Source: Chloroflexota bacterium
GTDB taxonomy: Bacteria; Chloroflexota; Dehalococcoidia; SM23-28-2; RBG-16-64-32
Direction: 5' to 3'
NCBI GenBank assembly: GCA_022564695.1
Contig: JADFKX010000044.1
Span: 1 to 12,975, forward strand
Length of the DNA stretch: 12,975 bases
Both the position numbers and the translations under genes were made by a program. Of the stretch, positions 7,275-12,975 are shown piece by piece. Under the pieces are notes generated by a model. That model made no database searches, was not told the DNA's origin, and worked only from the letters and a program-made list of their open reading frames with translations. Numbering within the stretch: the first letter of the stretch is position 1; each line of letters starts with the position of its first letter.

Positions 7275-7308
7275 GCCAGGCCAGCCAATGCTGGCCTGGC
7301 TTTTCTTT
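7275..7308 (+). terminator. Rho-independent terminator
   Basis: GCCAGGCCAGC (7275-7285) and GCTGGCCTGGC (7290-7300) form a perfect 11-bp stem closed by a CAAT loop and followed by TTTTCTTT (7301-7308). It is the strongest terminator in the window and isolates the small zinc-ribbon transcript from ino1. Confidence 0.92.
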
Positions 7309-7312
7309 AGGG

Positions 7313-7341
7313 ATGAGCCTCCCCACTTCTTGCTGTAGAAT
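7313..7341 (+). promoter_or_regulatory. Weak candidate promoter for the ino1 operon
   Basis: TAGAAT (7336-7341) is a good -10 candidate, but the hexamer 17 bases upstream (ATGAGC) is a poor -35. An alternative pairing is TTGCTG (7330-7335) with a weak TCAATA at 7354-7359. A promoter is expected here because a strong terminator lies immediately upstream and a six-gene chain follows. Confidence 0.35.
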
Positions 7342-7378
7342 GGCATAGGCGGGTCAATACGCGCCGTCCGGAGGAGAG

Positions 7379-8518
7379 ATGCCGAGCACTCGAAAGTCGC
7401 AGCAAACCACCAGAAGGAGACAATCTTTGGGAAAGATCAACGTCGCCATCATCGGCGTCGGCAATTGCGCTTCCTCTCTCGTGCAGGGAGTCCACTTCTA
7501 CCGCGGAGTGGACAGCAATGCAAGCGTGCCTGGCCTGATGCACGCCAACCTCGGCGGCTACCACATCAGTGACATTGAGTTTGTCGCTGCGTTCGATGTG
7601 GACCGCAACAAGGTTGGCAAGGACCTCGCGGAAGCCATCTACGCGCCGCCGAACAACACATACAAGTTCGCGGACGTCCCCAACCTAAACGTGCCGGTAT
7701 CACGTGGCATGACCCACGATGGGATCGGCAAATACCTGTCGTCGGTGGTGCACAAGGCTAGCGGTCCCACTTCGGACATCGTGAAGGTGCTCCGAGACTC
7801 CGGCACCCAAGTGGTCGTGAGCTACCTACCGGTGGGAAGCGAAGAGGGCACCAAGTGGTACGTAGAGCAGGTGTTGCAGGCCGGCTGCGCCATGATCAAC
7901 TGCATTCCCGTATTCATCGCCCGTGAGCAGTACTGGCAAAAGCGGTTTGAAGAGAAAGGCCTGCCCATCGTCGGTGACGACATCAAGTCCCAGGTAGGCG
8001 CCACTATCCTCCACCGTGTGCTCACCCGCCTGTTCATGGAGCGTGGAGTGCGGCTAGACCGTACCTATCAGCTTAACTTCGGCGGCAACACGGACTTCTT
8101 GAACATGCTGGAGCGAGAGCGCCTCATGTCCAAGAAGATCTCTAAGACCAGCGCCGTCACTTCCCAGCTTGACTATCAGATCCCTGAAGGAGACATCCAC
8201 ATAGGTCCCAGCGATTACGTGCCCTGGCTCCACGACCGTAAGTGGTGCTACATCCGCATGGAAGGAACCGGCTTCGGCGAGACGCCGCTGAGCCTGGAGG
8301 CGAAGCTGGAGGTCTGGGACAGCCCCAACTCCGCAGGCGTAGTCATCGACGCAATTCGTTGCTGCAAGCTCGCCCTGGACCGGGGAATATCGGGCGCTCT
8401 CACAGGACCTAGCTCCTACTTCATGAAGTCGCCGCCAAAGCAGTTCACGGACGACCAGGCGCGCATCCTCACTGAGGAGTTTATTCAGACTAGCAACGGC
8501 TCCACCCCATCGGAGTAG
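7379..8518 (+). CDS. ino1: myo-Inositol-3-phosphate synthase
   Basis: This NAD-dependent enzyme converts glucose-6-phosphate to 1D-myo-inositol-3-phosphate, the entry step for inositol lipids. The protein has 379 residues from the ATG at 7379. Its Rossmann motif is NVAIIGVGNCASSLVQG (residues 21-37), and family signatures GDDIKSQVGATILHRVL and NFGGNTDFLNM mark the catalytic half. Its length and sequence style resemble the short actinobacterial/archaeal form rather than the long eukaryotic one. Two starts compete: ATG 7379 with GGAGG four bases upstream, and TTG 7427 with AAGGAG (7414-7419) at seven bases, which gives MGKINVAIIG, the usual family start. The ATG form adds a basic 16-residue leader rich in R, K, Q, S and T. 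It heads the inositol-lipid chain. Confidence 0.95.
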   Translation: MPSTRKSQQTTRRRQSLGKINVAIIGVGNCASSLVQGVHFYRGVDSNASVPGLMHANLGGYHISDIEFVAAFDVDRNKVGKDLAEAIYAPPNNTYKFADVPNLNVPVSRGMTHDGIGKYLSSVVHKASGPTSDIVKVLRDSGTQVVVSYLPVGSEEGTKWYVEQVLQAGCAMINCIPVFIAREQYWQKRFEEKGLPIVGDDIKSQVGATILHRVLTRLFMERGVRLDRTYQLNFGGNTDFLNMLERERLMSKKISKTSAVTSQLDYQIPEGDIHIGPSDYVPWLHDRKWCYIRMEGTGFGETPLSLEAKLEVWDSPNSAGVVIDAIRCCKLALDRGISGALTGPSSYFMKSPPKQFTDDQARILTEEFIQTSNGSTPSE

Positions 8519-8545
8519 GGGAGGCCTGATGGATCCGCGGGTCTC

Positions 8546-9463
8546 ATGTGGAAGTACATCCTCTTCCTGATTGCGATCCACACCATTGGACGCCTGCCTC
8601 TTGGGGTGGGCTACGCGGCTGCCGAAGTGTTGGGGCGGCTGGGGTACCGGCTCTCCAACGGCTCTCGGCGTAACGTGATTAAAAACCTGCGCCACGTTAT
8701 GGGCAATGACACGCCTGAGAAGAAGGTGCGTGCTGCCGCCTCCATGGTCTTCATCAACATAGGTAAGTATTATGTCGATCTGGTGCGGATGCCCCACATG
8801 GACCTGGACGATTTCTTCAGGCGGCGGTTGCGCTATTTCGGGTTGGACGAACACTTACTGCCCGCAGTAGCAGCGGGGAAAGGGGTCATCGTGTTAAGCG
8901 TCCACCTGGGCAACCCGGAGCTGGCAGGCCAGGGAATGCTGCCCAGAGGCGTGAAGGTATTCGCCCTCACGGAGCCGTTGCAGCCGCCCAAGCTCCACCG
9001 GCTAGTGGACTCCCTGCGCGCCTCGAAGGGTCACACGTTCGCGCCGGTCGGCTTCGCTGGGGTCAAGCGCGCCATCCAAACCCTGCGCGATGGTGGCGTC
9101 ATCGCCCTAATGGGGGACCGCGACATCGAAGGGCCCAAGGCCAGCCTCCCGTTTTTCGGTGAGGAGACGATGATGCCCACTGGGCCGATCGAGATGGCGC
9201 TGCGCACCGGCGCGACCGTCATCCCCACCTTCTGCATCCGCACCAAACAGGGCGGAATCGACGCTTACCTCGAGGAGCCGCTGGAGCTGGAGCGAACCGG
9301 CGACATGGAGAGAGACGCCCGCACCAATACTCTACGCTTCCTGGCCCTGGTTGAACGTCGCCTACGGCAGCACCCCGACCAATGGGTAGTGCTGGAGTCG
9401 ATCTGGGAGGGAGTGCCGGTGCAGCCGGAGCCACCACCGGTGGTCGTGGGGGAAGAGGTTTGA
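8546..9463 (+). CDS. Lysophospholipid acyltransferase family protein (PIM acyltransferase-like)
   Basis: The 305-residue protein belongs to the LpxL/HtrB-like acyltransferases, which include actinobacterial PatA that acylates phosphatidylinositol mannosides. Residues 1-30 are hydrophobic and probably anchor it to the cytoplasmic membrane. The catalytic HX4(D/E) motif is HLGNPE (H120, E125). GDRDIEGP (190-197), FFG (203-205) and the HPDQW segment (276-280) are later family features. Position between ino1 and the pimA/phosphatidyltransferase genes supports a role in acylating an inositol glycolipid; acylation of another lipid is possible. The start is the only ATG available in frame after the ino1 stop, yet the good GGGGAGG (8518-8524) lies 21 bases upstream and instead fits an out-of-frame ATG at 8529. 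The C-terminus is proline-rich and overlaps the PHP gene. Confidence 0.88.
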   Translation: MWKYILFLIAIHTIGRLPLGVGYAAAEVLGRLGYRLSNGSRRNVIKNLRHVMGNDTPEKKVRAAASMVFINIGKYYVDLVRMPHMDLDDFFRRRLRYFGLDEHLLPAVAAGKGVIVLSVHLGNPELAGQGMLPRGVKVFALTEPLQPPKLHRLVDSLRASKGHTFAPVGFAGVKRAIQTLRDGGVIALMGDRDIEGPKASLPFFGEETMMPTGPIEMALRTGATVIPTFCIRTKQGGIDAYLEEPLELERTGDMERDARTNTLRFLALVERRLRQHPDQWVVLESIWEGVPVQPEPPPVVVGEEV

Positions 9464-10236
9464 GCGACGCCCAGCGGCCCGGCAAGGCTGATCTCCATAT
9501 TCACACAGCCATCAGCGATGGCATGGCCTCGCCGCGTCAGGTCCTGGAGTACGTAGAGGCGGAGACCGATCTCGACATCATCGCCATCACCGACCACGAC
9601 GATCTGCGAGGCGCTATGGAGACTCGAGAGGCATGGGCCCGTGGGAGCTATCGCTTCCAGCTTGTTCTCGGCACGGAGGTCACTGCGATCGAAGGACACA
9701 TCATCGCCCTGTTCGTGGAGGAGCCACTGCCCTCCCTGCGACCCGTCGAAGAGGTGCTGGAGGCCGTTCACCGTCAGAACGGACTGGCCATCGCCGCTCA
9801 CCCGTTGATGTGGATCACGCGGTCACTGGGCGAGAAGGAGCTCGATCGGATCGCCGACGCCGGCCAGGACGGCGTGTACCTGGATGGTCTGGAGACCGCC
9901 AATCAGTCGCCGGGAGCGTGGCTGCGCCTGAAGAGAATCGGAGCGCTTAACCGGGAACGCTACCATCTGGCCGAGATTGGCGCCAGCGACGCCCATCACC
10001 TCCAGGCGATAGGGAGCGCCCATACTGAGTTTCCCGGTCGCAGCGCAGAGGACCTCCGGCGCAGCATACTGGAACGCACTTGCCGGGGCGTCAACGGGCG
10101 CTACCCAAGCGTACTCAAGATAGGGCCCTTGCAGGTGCTGCGGCAGGCCTGGCGCGGCCTACTAGTGACGCCACGGACGCTGGGCTGGGGTGCCACCGCA
10201 AACAGTTTCTACAAGCGACTCTTTTCCGGCCGATGA
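9460..10236 (+). CDS. PHP-domain phosphoesterase
   Basis: PHP proteins are metal-dependent phosphoesterases, including histidinol-phosphatase and nucleotide 3',5'-bisphosphate phosphatase. In this 258-residue protein the metal ligands are complete: DLHIH (H13, H15), SDG (D20), ITDHDDL (D45, H46), GTEV (E73) with H80, AAHP (H114) and GASDAHH (D177, H179). An extra C-terminal tail of about 45 residues is basic and aromatic, perhaps for membrane contact. The TTG at 9460 overlaps the acyltransferase stop (TTGA) with GGGGGAAG just upstream; an ATG at 9382 would add 26 low-complexity Gly/Ala residues and overlap more. The stop overlaps pimA as ATGA. Its tight place in the inositol-lipid chain suggests it removes phosphate from phosphatidylinositol phosphate or inositol phosphate; that substrate is inference, and nucleotide turnover is the alternative. 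Confidence 0.88.
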   Translation: MSDAQRPGKADLHIHTAISDGMASPRQVLEYVEAETDLDIIAITDHDDLRGAMETREAWARGSYRFQLVLGTEVTAIEGHIIALFVEEPLPSLRPVEEVLEAVHRQNGLAIAAHPLMWITRSLGEKELDRIADAGQDGVYLDGLETANQSPGAWLRLKRIGALNRERYHLAEIGASDAHHLQAIGSAHTEFPGRSAEDLRRSILERTCRGVNGRYPSVLKIGPLQVLRQAWRGLLVTPRTLGWGATANSFYKRLFSGR

Positions 10237-11375
10237 AGATCGCCCTCGTCAGCCCCTACGACTGGGCCGTGCCCGGCGGAGTCAACAACCACGTTAGGCC
10301 CCTGGCCGCTCAGTTCATCCGCTCCGGCCACGAGGTGCGGATCATCGCTCCCTCCTCGCGCCGTTTGTCCAACGACTGCGACTACCTAACGGTAATCGGC
10401 GAGCACGTCATCGGCCTGCCGGCCAGCGGCTCCGTGGCGAACGTCTGCCTCTCCTTCAACCTGGCACCTCGCGTCAAGCGCCTGCTGGAACGCGAAGGGT
10501 TCGATATCGTCCACATGCACGAGCCGTTCATGCCCCTACTGCCGTTCCAGTTCCTGCGCTACTCCCACGCCACCAACATCGCCACCTTTCACGCCGCACG
10601 CGAGGGGGGCAGTCGCATATACGCTTACACCAGCTATATCATCAAGCCCTGGTGGCCGCGCATCCATGGGCGTATCGCCCACTCCCGCTCCTCTCTCAGG
10701 CTCATCGGCAAGCATTTCGCTAGTCGCTATCGCATCATCCCTAGCGGCGTCGACCTCCCGTTCTTCGCTTCCGAGGCGCCGCCAATCCCCAAGTACATCG
10801 ACCACAAGCGCAACATCCTCTTCTTGGGTAGGCTAGAAAAGCGCAAGGGGTTGCCTTACCTGCTGGAGGCCTACGCGATACTGAAGCAGGAGATGCCGGA
10901 TATCCGGCTCATCGTCGTCGGCGGCGACGGCGGCATGCGCCCAGCCTGCGAACGTTACATCCAAAACAAGGGGTTGACTGACATCGTGTTCACCGGCTAC
11001 GTCGCCGAGAAGGAGTTGCCCCGCTACTACAAGACCGCCGACGTCTACTGCGCCCCCAACACGGGGGCCGAGAGCCTGGGGATCGTCCTTCTGGAGGCGA
11101 TGGCGGCCGGCACCCCGATCGTCGCCTCGCAGATCGATGGGTTCGCGGACGTGCTCACCGACGGGCAAGAGGGGTTGCTGGTGCCGCCGCGCGACGGCAA
11201 GGCCCTGGCCACCGCCCTGCAACGCCTCCTCTCGGACGCCGCCTTGCGCGAGGAGATGGGGAAGCAAGGCACCAAGACAGCCCAACTCTACAGCTGGGAG
11301 CGGGTCAGCGCCCAGGTGCTGGAGTACTACCAGGCAACAGCTAATGGCGCTGCGTCGGCCGGCAGCGAGCCGTAG
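10233..11375 (+). CDS. pimA: GT4 glycosyltransferase, phosphatidylinositol alpha-mannosyltransferase-like (PimA)
   Basis: PimA transfers mannose from GDP-mannose to phosphatidyl-myo-inositol at the inner face of the membrane. The 380-residue protein starts MKIALVSPYDWAVPGGVNNH, very like mycobacterial PimA in its N-terminal Rossmann half, with the GG loop at 15-16. GSVAN (66-70), HMHEP (94-98) and TFH (H120) match PimA positions for acceptor binding and catalysis. In the C-terminal half GRLEKRKG (199-206) supplies the Arg/Lys that bind the donor phosphates, and ESLGIVLLE gives the EX7E motif (E280, E288). The ATG overlaps the PHP stop (ATGA), so an upstream in-frame extension is discarded. 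Other GT4 enzymes share the fold, but the inositol genes on both sides favour PimA. Confidence 0.88.
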   Translation: MKIALVSPYDWAVPGGVNNHVRPLAAQFIRSGHEVRIIAPSSRRLSNDCDYLTVIGEHVIGLPASGSVANVCLSFNLAPRVKRLLEREGFDIVHMHEPFMPLLPFQFLRYSHATNIATFHAAREGGSRIYAYTSYIIKPWWPRIHGRIAHSRSSLRLIGKHFASRYRIIPSGVDLPFFASEAPPIPKYIDHKRNILFLGRLEKRKGLPYLLEAYAILKQEMPDIRLIVVGGDGGMRPACERYIQNKGLTDIVFTGYVAEKELPRYYKTADVYCAPNTGAESLGIVLLEAMAAGTPIVASQIDGFADVLTDGQEGLLVPPRDGKALATALQRLLSDAALREEMGKQGTKTAQLYSWERVSAQVLEYYQATANGAASAGSEP

Positions 11376-11376
11376 C

Positions 11377-11973
11377 ATGTCGCGGCTGCTCCCCCGCTCC
11401 GCCCCCCGCTGGCTGATCGACCCAATCGTTGGCGCTCTCGCGAGAGTGGGGGTCACGCCCAACATGCTCACCCTGGCCGGTGTTCTGGGGAACGCCGGCG
11501 CCGCCTTCCTTGCCGCGCGAGGCGATTTTCTGCCGGCCGGTATCGTCATGCTGGCCGCCAGCTCCCTGGACATGCTGGACGGCGCTCTGGCCCGCGCCAC
11601 CGGCAAGGCCACCCGCTTCGGCTCCGTCTTCGACGCCGTAATGGACCGCGTCTCCGAGGCGGCGGTGCTGTTCGGCCTTCTCTACTACTTCAGCGACCGC
11701 GGCGGCCGCGAGGAGGAGCTGCTCATCTTCGCCGCTGTGACCGCCTCCTTCCTGGTGAGCTACACTCGCGCGCGCGCCGAGATCGTGGACATCCCGCTGC
11801 GTGAGGGGCTGTTCGGACGGGCGGAGCGGGTGCTACTGCTGGCTATCGGCCTTATGATCGACCAGGCAACGGTGGCGCTGTGGATCCTCGCGATAGCGGC
11901 AGGCGCCACCGCCATTCAGCGGCTCGCCCTCGTCTGGCTGCGCGCAGGCCGCTCCGGAGACGAACATCGATGA
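11377..11973 (+). CDS. CDP-alcohol phosphatidyltransferase, probable phosphatidylinositol phosphate synthase
   Basis: This integral membrane enzyme of 198 residues should transfer a phosphatidyl group from CDP-diacylglycerol to an alcohol. The family motif is complete: DMLDGALAR at 65-73, G82, D86 and D90 (D-x2-DG-x2-AR-x8-G-x3-D-x3-D). Several hydrophobic segments follow. SYTRARAE (128-135) and GRAER (147-151) resemble the inositol-phosphate-binding part of actinobacterial phosphatidylinositol phosphate synthase (PgsA1) rather than glycerophosphate enzymes; this comparison is from memory. The start at 11377, one base after the pimA stop, matches the mycobacterial N-terminus (MSKL-like); an ATG at 11344 would add 11 residues. 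Neighbouring ino1 and pimA support inositol-1-phosphate as acceptor. The stop overlaps the next gene as ATGA. Confidence 0.88.
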   Translation: MSRLLPRSAPRWLIDPIVGALARVGVTPNMLTLAGVLGNAGAAFLAARGDFLPAGIVMLAASSLDMLDGALARATGKATRFGSVFDAVMDRVSEAAVLFGLLYYFSDRGGREEELLIFAAVTASFLVSYTRARAEIVDIPLREGLFGRAERVLLLAIGLMIDQATVALWILAIAAGATAIQRLALVWLRAGRSGDEHR

Positions 11974-12749
11974 TCCCGCTCAAGGACCAGGAAGCGATTC
12001 GAGCAAAGTTCGCCCAGGAGATGCTGGGCCCGGTGAAGATCGACTATTTCACGCAGAAGGAGCTGGAGATCGTTCTGCCCGGTCGCGAGCCCTGCGCCTA
12101 CTGCAAGCCGACAAGAGAGATGCTCCGGGAGGTGGCCGCCCTCAGCGACCGGATCAGCCTGCGGGTGCATAACCTGGAGGACGAGCGCGAAGAGGCGGCG
12201 AAGTTCGGCGTGGAGCGTATCCCCGGCATCGTACTGCGGGGCAGAGACGGCACGTTCTTCAAGTACTACGGCATGCCGGGCGGCAGCGGGTTCGCCAGCT
12301 TCCTGGACACGATCGTGGATATCTCCCGCAACGAGGTGCTGTTCTCCGAGCAGTCGGTCAAGGCGCTTCGCAAGCTCAAGGAGGAGATCCGGGTGAGGGT
12401 ATTCGTCACGCCCACCTGCCCCTACTGCCCGATGATGGCGCGCGGCGTGTTCCAGATGGCGCTGGTGAACCCGCATGTGAAGGCCGAGGTGATAGAGGTG
12501 AACGAGTTCCCGGAGCTGGCCAAGCGCTATAACGTGACCGCTGTCCCCCTGACGCTCATCGAGGACCGGATCGCGATTCCGGGGGCGGTGCCGGAGAAGG
12601 CGCTGGTGGAGCAGGTGCTGAAGGCGGCGCAATCGGCGGCGGCACAGCCGTCTGAGGTGCGGGGGCCGAGCTCTGCGATGGAGCCGCAAGAGCGGCAGCC
12701 CGGCGACAAGCCCGCCCCCAGGCCGGGCAGCGGGCTGATCCTCCCCTAG
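11970..12749 (+). CDS. Glutaredoxin-like protein disulfide oxidoreductase with two thioredoxin folds
   Basis: The 259-residue protein joins two thioredoxin-fold units, each with an active-site CxxC: CAYC (C42, C45) and CPYC (C150, C153). Cis-proline loops are visible as RIPGI (about 83-87) and AVPLTL. This tandem layout is that of the PDO family known from archaea and thermophilic bacteria, which act as thiol-disulfide exchange proteins. There is no signal peptide, so it is probably cytoplasmic. After about residue 225 a Pro/Gln/Glu-rich tail follows, which is unusual and likely disordered. The ATG overlaps the phosphatidyltransferase stop, so it is coupled to the lipid genes, though its link to lipid synthesis is not evident. 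No clear terminator follows; a GCCC/GGGC stem near 12755 lacks a T-run. Confidence 0.88.
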   Translation: MIPLKDQEAIRAKFAQEMLGPVKIDYFTQKELEIVLPGREPCAYCKPTREMLREVAALSDRISLRVHNLEDEREEAAKFGVERIPGIVLRGRDGTFFKYYGMPGGSGFASFLDTIVDISRNEVLFSEQSVKALRKLKEEIRVRVFVTPTCPYCPMMARGVFQMALVNPHVKAEVIEVNEFPELAKRYNVTAVPLTLIEDRIAIPGAVPEKALVEQVLKAAQSAAAQPSEVRGPSSAMEPQERQPGDKPAPRPGSGLILP

Positions 12750-12779
12750 CAGCGGCCCTACGGGCGCGGCAAGTGCATT

Positions 12780-12909
12780 CGATCAAACGGTTTTTCCTAT
12801 CTGAGGATTGATGGATGGGGTGGCGGTAGGTTGGGGGTTTGATTGACCGGGGGTGTGTTTTTTCGTTTGGGTGGGGTTGTCGTATTGGGCGGGGCGGGGG
12901 CTGGGGGCG
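12780..12909 (-). repeat. Right arm of the diverged inverted repeat
   Basis: This arm is the inverted copy of 1-129. CGATCAAACGG (12780-12790) marks the same sharp inner edge, and the first 35 bases match the other arm at 31 positions. Similarity weakens toward about 12909. The surrounding DNA (12790-12975) is strikingly rich in G and T on this strand, mirroring the C/A-rich left end. Both arms can be read as a short open frame ending in RxGV-stop, but differences fall on all codon positions, which argues against protein coding. Beyond the repeat, 12910-12975 shows no gene, and no gene is seen anywhere in 12750-12975. Confidence 0.75.
12887..12907 (+). other. G-quadruplex-forming motif
   Basis: Four G-runs of three to five bases are separated by loops of one or two bases: GGG (12887-12889), GGGG (12891-12894), GGGGG (12896-12900) and GGGGG (12903-12907). 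This meets the standard intramolecular quadruplex pattern with very short loops. It lies in the outer part of the right repeat arm, and the left arm has only a partial equivalent on the opposite strand. A role in recombination, replication pausing or assembly breakage is speculative. Confidence 0.6.
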
Positions 12910-12975
12910 GCTTGTTCGATTGTGCGTCGTTCATGGATAGGGGGTTGGACGTTCGGTTGAGCGGTTTGGATTTGG

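Noticed and set aside
6708..7310. A 200-codon + strand frame spanning the end of truB, the small gene and the terminator
   Set aside because: It crosses a promoter, a different-frame gene with strong start signals and a terminator stem, and its translation has no coherent domain.
11137..11376. Long N-terminal extension of the phosphatidyltransferase inside pimA
   Set aside because: The extension is an out-of-frame reading of the pimA C-terminus; the protein has the family N-terminus when started at 11377.
12783..12842. A short conserved peptide encoded by both repeat arms (SNG..YL.IDG.GG.R.GV then stop)
   Set aside because: Differences between the arms fall on first, second and third codon positions alike, so conservation is at the DNA level; there is no start signal, and on the right it is just the frame after the oxidoreductase stop.
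1..12975. CRISPR array, insertion sequence, integrase or toxin-antitoxin genes
   Set aside because: No spaced direct-repeat array, transposase, recombinase or toxin-like small gene pair was seen; the inverted arms alone do not establish a mobile element.

Overview
The window reads as a bacterial chromosome fragment of high GC content with every recognisable gene on the + strand. Gene order and families suggest a Chloroflexota (Dehalococcoidia-like) bacterium: a short bacterial IF-2, a 47-residue DUF5679 zinc-ribbon protein, and an actinobacterial-style inositol-phospholipid gene set beside a proS-nusA-ylxR-infB-rbfA-truB block. An actinobacterial or other deep-branching origin cannot be excluded from sequence reading alone.

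Layout. Positions 1-129 are one arm of a diverged inverted repeat. proS (178-1929) follows. A good sigma-70-type promoter and, just downstream of it, an intrinsic terminator sit between proS and nusA, forming a candidate attenuator ahead of the translation/transcription operon nusA-ylxR-infB-rbfA-truB (2067-6882). rimP, which usually precedes nusA, is absent here. Next comes a monocistronic unit with its own consensus-like promoter, strong Shine-Dalgarno site and strong terminator, encoding a tiny four-cysteine protein (7010-7153).

The last block (7379-12749) is a tight, mostly overlapping gene chain: inositol-3-phosphate synthase, lysophospholipid/PIM-type acyltransferase, PHP-domain phosphoesterase, PimA-like glycosyltransferase, CDP-alcohol phosphatidyltransferase and a two-domain disulfide oxidoreductase. 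Read together they make an almost complete pathway from glucose-6-phosphate to an acylated phosphatidylinositol mannoside. The PHP protein is a candidate for the phosphatase that should convert phosphatidylinositol phosphate to phosphatidylinositol.

The right end (12780 to about 12909) carries the second repeat arm, in inverted orientation, within strongly G/T-rich DNA that includes a G-quadruplex motif. The first roughly 0.75 kb of proS has almost exclusively CTC leucine codons and then changes abruptly to mixed, CTG-dominated use, so the left end differs in composition from the rest of the window.
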